Assembly: GCA_025355915.1 (NCBI GenBank)
Contig: JANXYT010000502.1
Location: 1-15,802, forward strand
Direction of reading: 5' to 3'
DNA: 15,802 nt
DNA from: Holophagaceae bacterium
Lineage (GTDB): Bacteria; Acidobacteriota; Holophagae; Holophagales; Holophagaceae
The position numbers and the translations under genes were made by a program. A model generated the notes under the pieces. That model ran no database searches. It was not told where the DNA came from and saw nothing but the letters and a program-made list of their open reading frames with translations. Positions within the stretch are counted from its first letter, which is position 1. Every line of letters begins with the position of its first letter. Below are positions 5,141 through 13,041 of this stretch, one piece after another.

Positions 5141-7755
5141 CCGAGGCCTCCGGCAGGGGAAGGGGTCCGGCGGCGCAGGAGCTTGAGCCCTTCGAACCAG
5201 AGAATGCTCGCGAAGCCGGCCACGCAGGCCAGCAACAGATCCAGGCCCTGCACCGGGGCGAAGTGGAAAAGGCGCTGGGCCACCGGCCAATACAGCACCA
5301 GGGCAAGAAAGGCACTCGTACCTCCAAGCACCCACCAGAGCGCGGCATTGGGGTTTCTTAGACTACCGACGATGCTAAGCGTCCAGGATCGGTTGGCCAG
5401 GATGATGGCCATGAACGACACCACCAGGGCCGCGAAGGTGAGCGCGCGGGCGGCATCGTTTCCCTGGCTGGGGCGAGCCAGGAAGTACACCACCAGGCAG
5501 GCCATCAGGGCCGTGCCGCCTTGCAGCAGGGCCATCCCGATGGACTTCAGGCTGAACAGGCGTTCGTTGGGATCCCTGGGCGGCCGTTGCATGACATTCG
5601 TTTCAGCCTCCTCGGCCTCGAAAACCAGGGAGCAGGATGGATCGATCACCAGTTCCAGAAACACGATGTGAACCGGCAGCAAGAGCAGCGGCCAACCAGG
5701 AAAGAACACCGGGAGGATGGACAGTCCGGCGATGGGGACATGCACGGCGAAGGTGAAGGCCACCGCCTTGCGGATGTTGTCGTAGATGCGGCGCCCGAGC
5801 TTGACCGCGGCCACGATGGAGGAGAAATCGTCATCCAGCAGCACCAGGGACGCGGCTTCCCGGGCCACGTCGGTGCCCCGGCCGCCCATGGCCACGCCGA
5901 TATGGGCGGCCTTGAGCGCGGGGGCATCGTTCACACCATCACCCGTCATGGCCACCACCTCGTGGTTGGCCTTGAGCGCGGTCACGAGCCGGAGCTTCTG
6001 TTCCGGAACCACGCGGGCGAACACATTGACCTCGCGGATCCGTTCCGCGAGGGTCTCATCGCTCATCTGGTTTAATTCGGGCCCCGTAATGACCTTCTCG
6101 GGATCGGCGATCCCGGCCTGCCGGGCGATGCTCTCGGCGGTGGCCGGATAATCGCCGGTGATCATCATCACGCGGATGCCCGCCGTGCGGCATTCCGCCA
6201 CCGCAGCCGGGACCGTGGGTCGCACGGGATCCTCCAGCCCCAGCAGGCCGATGAATTCCAGCTTCAGGTCGTGATGCGCCTCCGGCAGCTCGGCGGTGCG
6301 GTAGTTTCCTCGGGCCACCCCGAGGACGCGCAGCCCCTGGGAGGCCAGTTCCTGGACCCGGGCCTCGACCTGTGTCCGGCGGTCCGCGGGCAGATGGCAG
6401 AGATCCACCACGGCTTCGGGTGCGCCTTTGGTGGCCACCATGACCTGGTCGACACCGCCATTCCAGGCTTGGGTGACCGCCAGCAGGTCGGGCGCGAGCG
6501 GGAATTCCTTCGCCAGGGTCCAGTCGGGATGGAGGTGGTCCGTCTCCATCAGCCAGGTCTTTCCAGCCTCATGCAGGGCCCGTTCCATGGGATCAAACGG
6601 ATCCCGCTTGCTGGCCAGGATGGCGAATTCCATCAGCTCATGAACCGGATCCGGCAAGGCCTCCCCAACCTGGGCGAGATCCTGGGAAAGGCCATCCACA
6701 TCCAGCCGTTTGAGCGTCATTTGGTTGAGGGTCAGGGTTCCCGTCTTGTCCACACAGAGAACGGTCGCCGCACCCAGGCTCTCGATGGCGGGCAGGCGCC
6801 GGGTGAGCACCCGGCTGCGGGAGATGCGCCAGGCTCCGAGGGCCAGGAACACGGTGAGGATCACGGGAAACTCTTCGGGAAGGATGGCCATGGCCAGCGC
6901 AATGCCGGCCAGCATTCCCTCCTTCCAGACCTGACTCCCCCCTCCCCTGGTCAGGGCGTAGAGGACGACCACTCCCACGCAAGCACTTAAACCGACGAGC
7001 GCAAGCACACGCACCAGCCGGCCGGTTTCCTTCTGGAGGAACGTGGCCTCCGGCTCCACCTGCTGCAAGGCCTTCCCGACCTTCCCCAGTTCCGTGCGAA
7101 GGCCGGTGCCCCGAACCTCAGCCACGCCCTGGCCCGCCGTCACCAGCGTTCCCGAGAACAGGGAGGGCAAATCATCTCCACCGGGAGCGTTCAGGGTTTG
7201 CGCCTCGGTCGAGGCTGATTTGCGCACGGGAACGGATTCCCCGGTGAGCAGGGACTCGTCCACGGACAGGTGGCTGCCGGCACGCAGGAGGGCATCCGCC
7301 GGAACCCGGTCGCCCTCCACCAACACCAGGAAGTCGCCGGCGACGACATCGCGGCCAGGGATGCGCCGCTGCTGACCGCCCCGGATCACCAGCGCCCGCG
7401 GGCTGGAGAGATCCCGCAGGGCCTCCAGGGCATGTTCCGTCCGTCGTTCCTGCACGATGGTGATGCTCATGACCACGAAGACGAAGCCAAGGAGCATTAG
7501 GGCATCCTTCGGCTCTCCCATGACCAGATAAAGGGCGCCCGCCGCCACGAGCATGAGAAACATGGGCTCGCGGACCACCTCCCAGGCAATGGCCCACAGT
7601 CCCCGCTTCTCGCGGGAGGGCAGTTCATTGGCGCCATCGCGCTCCAGGCGAAGCTGCGCTTCCGGTTCTGCAAGGCCCGCGAATTTATCGAGGTCGAGGC
7701 TGGCTGGGGAATGGATTGGGGGTACCGCCGTCATGAAGCCGCCGTCAGAAGGCAT
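5137..7755 (-). CDS. P-type cation-transporting ATPase (P2-like, unassigned ion)
   Basis: 872 residues with the full P-type architecture. An N-terminal cation-ATPase domain (20-75) and M1-M2 (about 60-100) are followed by an actuator domain with TGES (171-174). M3-M4 contains PEEFP (293-297). The phosphorylation motif is DKTGTLT (336-342, D336 phosphorylated). The nucleotide domain has KGAPE (443-447), and the hinge is TGDGVNDAP (604-612). Six C-terminal helices follow. It couples ATP hydrolysis to cation transport across the inner membrane. M4 has PEEFP instead of the Ca-ATPase PEGLP. M6 has ELVIDPSCSLVFEAE (701-715) instead of the usual N-x-x-x-D-G-x-P, so Ca2+ or Mg2+ specificity should not be assumed. 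No heavy-metal domain or CPC motif is seen. ATG 7755 has a weak ribosome site; ATG 7734 is an alternative. It is coupled to the downstream methyltransferase by ATGA. Confidence 0.93.
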   Translation of the reverse strand: MPSDGGFMTAVPPIHSPASLDLDKFAGLAEPEAQLRLERDGANELPSREKRGLWAIAWEVVREPMFLMLVAAGALYLVMGEPKDALMLLGFVFVVMSITIVQERRTEHALEALRDLSSPRALVIRGGQQRRIPGRDVVAGDFLVLVEGDRVPADALLRAGSHLSVDESLLTGESVPVRKSASTEAQTLNAPGGDDLPSLFSGTLVTAGQGVAEVRGTGLRTELGKVGKALQQVEPEATFLQKETGRLVRVLALVGLSACVGVVVLYALTRGGGSQVWKEGMLAGIALAMAILPEEFPVILTVFLALGAWRISRSRVLTRRLPAIESLGAATVLCVDKTGTLTLNQMTLKRLDVDGLSQDLAQVGEALPDPVHELMEFAILASKRDPFDPMERALHEAGKTWLMETDHLHPDWTLAKEFPLAPDLLAVTQAWNGGVDQVMVATKGAPEAVVDLCHLPADRRTQVEARVQELASQGLRVLGVARGNYRTAELPEAHHDLKLEFIGLLGLEDPVRPTVPAAVAECRTAGIRVMMITGDYPATAESIARQAGIADPEKVITGPELNQMSDETLAERIREVNVFARVVPEQKLRLVTALKANHEVVAMTGDGVNDAPALKAAHIGVAMGGRGTDVAREAASLVLLDDDFSSIVAAVKLGRRIYDNIRKAVAFTFAVHVPIAGLSILPVFFPGWPLLLLPVHIVFLELVIDPSCSLVFEAEEAETNVMQRPPRDPNERLFSLKSIGMALLQGGTALMACLVVYFLARPSQGNDAARALTFAALVVSFMAIILANRSWTLSIVGSLRNPNAALWWVLGGTSAFLALVLYWPVAQRLFHFAPVQGLDLLLACVAGFASILWFEGLKLLRRRTPSPAGGLG

Positions 7756-7849
7756 CTGCGATTCGGGAGAGCGTCAAAGGTCAGGGGGGGGAATGATCCA
7801 CCTCAGCGAGTAGCATTTCAATCGGGGCCAGGGAAGCGTCCGACGCGAC

Positions 7850-9300
7850 TCAGAGCCAGTAGGCCAGGAGCCGTGAGAAAAACTCCTTGAAGCGCTGTGC
7901 GATGGGGCGCTGCTTCCACTGTTTCAGCGTGATCTCCTTGGAATCCTCCAGGTCGTCCTGGAAGGCGCGCTCCATTTCCTTCCCGAAACCATCCCCCATG
8001 ACGACCACATTGACTTCCTTGTTATGCAGGAAGCTCCGCATGTCCAAGTTGGTGGAGCCCACCGTGGACCAGGTGCCATCGATGACCGCGGTCTTGGCGT
8101 GCAGAACCGAGGCCTTCAACTCGTAGACTTTGATTCCGGCCTTGAGCATCTCGGTATATAAGGAATGCCCCGCATGCAACACCAGGGCACTGTCCGAGAC
8201 ACTGGGCAGAATGATCTTCACGTCCACGCCCCGTCTCGCTGCATCGAGCAGGGCCTTCATGATCTGGACATCCGGGACAAAGTAGGCAGAGGCGATGTGG
8301 ATGGAGGTCTTGGCGCCCTGGATCGCCACATAGTAGGCCTTGAAGATCTCGTGGTTGCTTCCGGGCTGGCTTTTGAGGACCCTGAGCACCTTATCTCCGG
8401 CGGGCGCAAGCGTGGGGAAATAGTCCCGTTCAGGCAGGTCGCCTTCCTTTGGCTGGCCCAGTTGTCCAGGAACATCCACTGCAACGCGGCCACGGCGGGT
8501 CCATTGATCTGAATGTGGGTGTCGCGCCAGCCTACAGAAGCAGGGGCAGAAGCAGAAGCAGAGGCGCGGGCTTTGCCGCGGGACCTGAATGAAGAGCTCC
8601 GCGTATACGCGGCAGCGATGTTCACGCCCCCGGCGAAGGCCACCTTGCCGTCCACCACCAGGATCTTCCTGTGGTCGCGGTTGTTGATGCGCCAGCCCAA
8701 AGGCCGGTGGAGGGGGTTCACGGGTTGGAAGGGCAGCAGCCGAATGCCCACCTCCTGCATCCGGTCGAAGAAGGCCTGGGGCGTACCCAGCGTGCCGACG
8801 CAGTCGTAGATGATGTTGACCTGGACGCCTGCCTTCTGCTTGGCAATGAGGAGATCGGAAAATTTCAACCCCAGCGGATCCTGTTCGAAGAGGTAGGTTT
8901 CCAGGTTGATGCTGTCCTTGGCCGCCTCCACCGCCGCCATCATCGCGGCGATGGTCCTGGGCCCATCGAACAGCAGCGTGACCTTGTTCCCCGCGATGAG
9001 CGGTCGCCCTGTCGCGGCTTCTTCCAGACCCGCCAGCATCTTGGCATCCACCTTGGAATGCCCCAGACGCTTGGCGAGCACCGCTGCGGCATCCGTATCG
9101 CTCAACCTTCCCTGCCCATCGACGACGCGGGGAGCAACAGGCTTATTGATGGGTTCCTTCAGGTATTTCAGGTCTGGCAAACGGGCGCAGGCCGAGAGCA
9201 CCAGGCAGACCGCGAGCGGCCAGAACCACAGACGATGGGTGGCCCCCAGGCGAGGAAGGCCTGGTGGAACCCTTTGCTGCGGCCTGCTCGGGCACTGCAT
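7850..9300 (-). pseudogene. Phospholipase D/cardiolipin-synthase-like lipoprotein, split by a one-base frameshift
   Basis: Two overlapping frames together make one PLD-superfamily protein. The 5' part (9300 to about 8449) has a lipoprotein signal with lipobox LSAC (Cys38) and the first HKD motif, HRKILVVDGKVAFAGG (His codon at 8673-8671). The 3' part (about 8449 to 7850) has the second, HAKTAVIDG (His codon at 8101-8099). Both HKD motifs are needed in this family for phosphatidyl transfer or phosphodiester hydrolysis. The break falls in the AAA run at 8448-8450, after LQWMFLDNWASQ. One extra A there would join ASQ directly to KEGDLPERDYFP, so a one-base deletion or a sequencing error is the simplest explanation. 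As written, the first frame reads out of frame until about 8257. ATG 9300 is preferred over TTG 9312 because GGAG lies 6 bases upstream. It lies 37 bases downstream of the alcohol dehydrogenase stop. Confidence 0.85.
8536..8565. repeat. Short AGAAGC-type simple repeat inside the PLD gene
   Basis: A degenerate hexanucleotide run (GCAGAA/AGAAGC units on the plus strand) encodes the Ser/Ala-rich SASASAPAS linker. The linker sits between the first HKD motif and the WRDTHIQINGPAV segment. It looks like a replication-slippage tract. Confidence 0.55.
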
Positions 9301-9337
9301 GGGGAACTCCAATCAAGAACGTCAAGGGTAGCCGTGC

Positions 9338-10381
9338 CTAGCCGTTGGTGATGATCACTTTCAGGGCGCGTTCCTTCATGGCGTTGCCGAAGGTGGAGTA
9401 GGCCTTCACCACGTCACCCAGCGCAAAGTGGTGCGTGATGAGCGGGGTGGGCAGGAGCTTCCCAGACATCACTGTTTTCAAAAGCATCGGGGTCGTCACG
9501 GTGTCGACCAGTCGCGTGGTGAGGGTGATGTTGTGGGACCAGAGCTTGTCCAGGTTCAGCTGGACGGGTTTGCCATGCACGCCAATATTCGCGATATGAC
9601 CGCCCGCCGCCACGATGGCCTGGCACACGTCGAAACTCGCCGGTATCCCGATGGCTTCGATGGCCACGTCCACACCCCGGTTGCCGGTAAGCGCCATCAC
9701 CTTCTCCACCGCGCCGCCATCACTGTTGTTGATGACCTTCGTCGCTCCAAATGTCCTGGCGACCTCCAGGCGATGGTCATCGACATCGATCACGATGAGG
9801 TCGGCCGGTGAATAGAATTGCGCCGTCAGCAAAGCCGCCAAGCCGATGGGGCCGCCCCCCACAATCGCCACCGTATCGCCGGGCTTGACCTGTCCGCTGA
9901 GGACCCCGCATTCGAACCCCGTGGGCAGAATGTCGCTCAGCATGACCAGCGCTTCTTCATCGGCTCCGGCGGGAATCGGATACAGGCTGTTGTCCGCGAA
10001 AGGGGTCAGCACGAATTCGGCCTGGGTCCCGTCGATCAGATTCCCCAGGATCCAGCCGCCCCCATTTTCACAATGCGAGTACATGCCTTTCTTGCAGTTG
10101 CCGCATTTCCCGCAGGAGGAGATGCACGAAATCAAGACACGATCGCCAACCTTGAAGGTCGAGACGCTCCCGCCGGTCTGCTCGACGATGCCGACGCCCT
10201 CATGCCCCAGGATCCGGCCATCCGTCACTGCGGGCACATCGCCTTTCATGATGTGCAAATCGGTGCCGCAAATGGTCGTCTTCGTGATCTTGACGATGGC
10301 ATCCGTGGGCGCACTGATGACCGGCTTGGGCCTGTCTTCTAAGGCGATCTTGCCGGGACCATGGAAAACGAGTGCTTTCAT
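9338..10381 (-). CDS. Zinc-dependent alcohol dehydrogenase (MDR superfamily)
   Basis: A 347-residue medium-chain dehydrogenase that oxidises an alcohol, or reduces an aldehyde or ketone, with NAD(P). Catalytic zinc ligands are C38 (CGTDLH), H60 with E61 (GHEGVG) and D150 (SDILPTGF). The structural zinc tetrad is C90, C93, C96 and C104. The Rossmann dinucleotide loop is GGGPIG (175-180). The Asp ligand and the overall pattern resemble the bacterial/archaeal secondary alcohol dehydrogenase subgroup, but substrate is not determinable; threonine or polyol dehydrogenase relatives are possible. Start ATG 10381 has a strong AAGGAGG 7 bases upstream. It lies 61 bases after the Nramp-like gene and is probably in the same transcript. 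Cytoplasmic, with no unusual features. Confidence 0.93.
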   Translation of the reverse strand: MKALVFHGPGKIALEDRPKPVISAPTDAIVKITKTTICGTDLHIMKGDVPAVTDGRILGHEGVGIVEQTGGSVSTFKVGDRVLISCISSCGKCGNCKKGMYSHCENGGGWILGNLIDGTQAEFVLTPFADNSLYPIPAGADEEALVMLSDILPTGFECGVLSGQVKPGDTVAIVGGGPIGLAALLTAQFYSPADLIVIDVDDHRLEVARTFGATKVINNSDGGAVEKVMALTGNRGVDVAIEAIGIPASFDVCQAIVAAGGHIANIGVHGKPVQLNLDKLWSHNITLTTRLVDTVTTPMLLKTVMSGKLLPTPLITHHFALGDVVKAYSTFGNAMKERALKVIITNG

Positions 10382-10413
10382 GGGTGAACCTCCTTGCGGA
10401 TTGCGGCTGGTCT

Positions 10414-10427
10414 CCCGGCGTGCCGGG
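10414..10427. repeat. Short GC palindrome between Nramp-like and ADH genes
   Basis: CCCGGC-GT-GCCGGG is a near-perfect hairpin in the 61-bp spacer. It has no T-run on either side. It may be an RNA-stability hairpin or have no function. Confidence 0.3.
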
Positions 10428-10442
10428 CCATGTCTGGCGGTC

Positions 10443-11804
10443 CTACGCCTTCAGGGTGATGAACATTCCCACGGCAGCCAGGAACATCACCCCGGTCGCA
10501 ACCCAACCAAGGGCTCGCAGCATTCCCGAACTCAATGAGAACTTCCCCATGACCTTCTCATTGCCTGCCATGAGCATGACGACGACCATGATCGGCACGG
10601 CGACGACTCCATTGATGATGGCGCACACAAACAGGGCCTTGATGGGCGTCACGTGGAGATGCCGCTGCACCACGGGAAAGTTGATGGCCAGCCCGAGCAC
10701 CGTGGCCGCCGTCAACACGCCATAAAACCCTTTGGCAGCCAGCGGTTTGCGGTCCAGGCCCGTGGGCCACTTCAGGGCTTCGCCCAACGCATAGGCCGCC
10801 GAGCCCGCCAACACCGGCACGGCGAGGAGCCCGGTGCCGATGATCCCCACGGCAAACAGCGTAAAGGCGAACCGGCCCGCGAAGGGGCGCAGGGCTCCGG
10901 CGGCCTGATCGGCTGTCTGGATGTCGGTGATGCCGTGCGCATGGAGCGTCGCGGCGGCCGCGAGAATGATGAAGAAGGCGATGATATTGGAGATGAACAT
11001 GCCCGCCATGGTGTCCAGACGGATGCGGCCGAACTGGACACGCGCCTGCCAGGGCTTCTTGTTCAGAGCCTCTTCAGCGGGGTGGTTCCGAATTTCTTCG
11101 GTTTCCTGGGACGCCTGCCAGAAGAACAGGTAAGGACTGATGGTGGTACCGAGAATGGCGATGAAGGTCGCCCAGTATTCGCTGCGGTTCGAAAACGTCG
11201 GAATGAAGGTCCCCAGGGCGACCTCCCGCCAGGGAACCGTCACGAAGAACGCGGTCGCGACATAGCTGAACAACACGAGGGTCAGCCACTTGAGATACCG
11301 GGAGTACCGCCGGTAGGTGACGAAGATCTCGAGGATGAGACAGAGCGCGGCAAAGCCGATGGCATATAAAAGGGCCGGGCCGCCGATCAACAATTGCAGC
11401 GCCGATCCCATGGCGCCGATATCGGCACCAAGGTTGATGGTATTTGCCAGAACCAGCAGAACCACCACGGGGTACAGCACCCATGGAGAGTAGTGGCGAC
11501 GGATATTGCCCGCGAGCCCCCGGCCCGTGACCCGGCCGATGCGGGCGCTGATCTCCTGGATTCCACTCATCAGGGGAAAGGAGAACACCATCGTCCAGAG
11601 CAGGGAGAACCCGTAGGCGGCCCCAGCCTGAGAGTAGGTGGCGATGCCGCTGGGGTCGTCATCCGAAGCCCCGGTGACCAGCCCCGGTCCAAGCCGCTCG
11701 AGCAGAGGCACCTTCTCCGAATGGGATTTCCCGGGCGTTGGCTGCTCTGCAGGTGCTCTCAACTTGGGCCGTTCTTTGGGTTCGGCTGCCTGGCGGGGCT
11801 CCAT
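10443..11804 (-). CDS. Nramp-like divalent metal transporter with atypical metal-site motifs
   Basis: About 453 residues with eleven or so hydrophobic helices and the Nramp layout. The TM1 segment reads LGPGLVTGASDDDPSGIATYSQ, split here into LGPGLVTGASDD and DPSGIATYSQ. Canonical Nramp proteins have DPGN at this point, so the Asn that binds metal is Gly. In TM6 the unwound segment is ISPYLFF, where canonical proteins have a Met-Pro-His. The inner-membrane location is clear, but Mn2+/Fe2+ specificity is not safe to assume; Nramp-related magnesium transporters also depart from the canonical site. ATG 11804 is chosen because GGAG lies 8 bases upstream. A GTG at 11858 in the same frame would add 18 residues but has no ribosome site. 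The first ~30 residues are charged, Pro-rich and cytoplasmic. ADH follows after 61 bases. Confidence 0.88.
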   Translation of the reverse strand: MEPRQAAEPKERPKLRAPAEQPTPGKSHSEKVPLLERLGPGLVTGASDDDPSGIATYSQAGAAYGFSLLWTMVFSFPLMSGIQEISARIGRVTGRGLAGNIRRHYSPWVLYPVVVLLVLANTINLGADIGAMGSALQLLIGGPALLYAIGFAALCLILEIFVTYRRYSRYLKWLTLVLFSYVATAFFVTVPWREVALGTFIPTFSNRSEYWATFIAILGTTISPYLFFWQASQETEEIRNHPAEEALNKKPWQARVQFGRIRLDTMAGMFISNIIAFFIILAAAATLHAHGITDIQTADQAAGALRPFAGRFAFTLFAVGIIGTGLLAVPVLAGSAAYALGEALKWPTGLDRKPLAAKGFYGVLTAATVLGLAINFPVVQRHLHVTPIKALFVCAIINGVVAVPIMVVVMLMAGNEKVMGKFSLSSGMLRALGWVATGVMFLAAVGMFITLKA

Positions 11805-11944
11805 GGATTCAGCTCCAACGGCTTCAAGGACGGAGTCGCTTGCCGTTGGATCATCCACGCCACGAGGCCCAGGATCGTCGGAACCAGCGAACCGCTTCCC
11901 CCAGCAGGCGGATGGGTGCCCCCCATCTGCTCATCCTGTGCCAT
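11759..11944 (-). CDS. Possible small membrane protein overlapping the Nramp-like gene start
   Basis: A 61-codon frame starts 10 bases after the hydrolase stop. Its ATG at 11944 has GAGG 8 bases upstream. The product begins MAQDEQMGGTHPPAGG and has one hydrophobic stretch, LVPTILGLVAWMI, followed by a basic and Pro-rich tail. The last ~46 bases overlap the Nramp-like gene in another frame. It fills what would otherwise be a 150-bp gap inside a compact operon. No family is recognised. It could be a leader peptide that couples translation into the transporter, or chance. Confidence 0.35.
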   Translation of the reverse strand: MAQDEQMGGTHPPAGGSGSLVPTILGLVAWMIQRQATPSLKPLELNPWSPARQPNPKNGPS

Positions 11945-11954
11945 GGCCATCACC

Positions 11955-12776
11955 TCATACCTTCTGTTCGCCCATGGGGTTGTAGCGGGAACTCGAACCC
12001 CAGGCCAGCCACTCTCTCAAGGCGTCGTTGAAGGCATGGCTTTGTTCGAAAGCGACGAGGTGGCCAGCCCTGGGGATGATCTTCAACTGGGCGCTGGGGA
12101 TGCCCAGCATCAGGGTTTCAGATTCACTGGGTGGAATAATCTTGTCGTCCGCGCCAGCAATCACCAGGGTTCTCACCCGGATCTTCCCAAGCCAGGACCC
12201 GGCATCAGGCCGTTCCGCCATACCCAGCAGGGCGCTGACAACGCCCTCGGGGCTGGCTGTTGCCATGAATTCTCGTACGGAAGCGGACATGGCCCCATCC
12301 GTCTGGGTGGCCGAGAGCATTTTCGGAGCCATGGCCTCCACCACCACCGAGGTGCCCCCTGCCCTCACCTTGTCCGCCAGCACCCGGCGCGCGGCGGCAC
12401 CCTCCGGCGAATCTGCGCCGGCTTTCGTGCCCACCAGTACCAGCGCCCGAAGCGCCTTGGGAAAGGCCTTCGCGAAGGCCAAGGCCACATAACCCCCCAT
12501 GGAGTGGCCGACCAGAATGACGGGACCTGTGCCCAGGTGATGCAACAAGGCGTTGAGATCCTCGGCAAAGCGGCTCATGGGTACGGGCCCTGGCGTGGCC
12601 TCAGTCTCGCCAAGTCCACGCAGGTCTGGTGCGATCACTCGGTAGCTGGACTTGAACGCCTCCACCTGTTTTGACCAGGTGTTTCGGGTCAGAGGAAAGC
12701 CGTGGAGAAAAACGAGGGGGATACCGTCCCCCTCGTCCGTGTAGACCATCTGGATTTCGTTAATCTTGGTACGCAT
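11955..12776 (-). CDS. Alpha/beta-fold hydrolase
   Basis: A 273-residue alpha/beta hydrolase with a complete triad. The nucleophile elbow is GHSMGG (S92), the acid is D211 in GADDKIIP, and the histidine is H239 in RAGHLVAFE. The oxyanion-loop motif HGFP is at 25-28. The overall pattern fits small esterases, haloperoxidase-like and 3-oxoadipate enol-lactonase-like (PcaD) enzymes. There are no neighbouring aromatic-degradation genes, so a general esterase or hydrolase call is safer. There is no signal peptide. ATG 12776 follows GGAGG by about 4 bases. The C-terminus, SSSRYNPMGEQKV, extends slightly past the fold. Confidence 0.92.
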   Translation of the reverse strand: MRTKINEIQMVYTDEGDGIPLVFLHGFPLTRNTWSKQVEAFKSSYRVIAPDLRGLGETEATPGPVPMSRFAEDLNALLHHLGTGPVILVGHSMGGYVALAFAKAFPKALRALVLVGTKAGADSPEGAAARRVLADKVRAGGTSVVVEAMAPKMLSATQTDGAMSASVREFMATASPEGVVSALLGMAERPDAGSWLGKIRVRTLVIAGADDKIIPPSESETLMLGIPSAQLKIIPRAGHLVAFEQSHAFNDALREWLAWGSSSRYNPMGEQKV

Positions 12777-12795
12777 GGGACCTCCGCAGATATCC

Positions 12796-12828
12796 TGGAA
12801 CCGAGGATCCCGAGAGGACCTTGTTCCA
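12796..12828. repeat. Imperfect hairpin upstream of the hydrolase gene
   Basis: TGGAAC (12796-12801) pairs with GTTCCA (12823-12828). An inner stem of AGGATCC against GGACCTT has one mismatch and a G-T pair around a CGAGA loop. It lies between the small ORF and the hydrolase start codon. It could be a processing or attenuation hairpin; no T-run follows. Confidence 0.35.
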
Positions 12829-12866
12829 ATCCTGGCTTGCTGATGGCCCAGCCGCGCCCAAGGCTC

Positions 12867-12974
12867 TCAACCTTGCAGATCTTTGGCGGCTTCACCAAAG
12901 CGCTGTTCCAACTCAGTGCCGATGAAGCTCGAGGCTTCGACGGGTGAGCTTGAAGACCCGGCCTGCTGGCTCAT
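12867..12974 (-). CDS. Small hypothetical protein, 35 residues
   Basis: A short frame beginning MSQQAGSSSSPVEASSFIG and ending FGEAAKDLQG. The ATG at 12974 has AGGAG 7 bases upstream (AGGAGAACCAAG-ATG), as good a ribosome site as those of the long genes here. Codon choice is GC-rich at third positions, like its neighbours. The N-terminal half is Ser-rich and probably disordered; the C-terminal half could form an amphipathic helix. It sits in the 265-bp space between the OmpA-family gene and the hydrolase. I recognise no family. Confidence 0.45.
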   Translation of the reverse strand: MSQQAGSSSSPVEASSFIGTELEQRFGEAAKDLQG

Positions 12975-13041
12975 CTTGGTTCTCCTATTGCGGGATGGAT
13001 GGAAATCCTGCGTTGGGAAGGATGCCGATGAAAAACCTTGT

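Noticed and set aside
5141..5335. In-frame N-terminal extension of the methyltransferase (65 codons)
   Set aside because: It lies entirely inside the ATPase coding region and is low-complexity; ATG 5140 has GGAGG and the ATGA overlap.
8440..8460. Programmed -1 ribosomal frameshifting in the PLD gene
   Set aside because: The site (CAA AGG) is not a standard X-XXY-YYZ slippery heptamer, and I see no clear stimulatory hairpin or upstream Shine-Dalgarno-like element. A one-base deletion or error is simpler.
11394..12674. Long plus-strand open frame (426 codons) opposite the Nramp-like and hydrolase genes
   Set aside because: It is antisense to two genes with full catalytic or helix motifs, has no recognisable domain, and such frames are common in GC-rich DNA.
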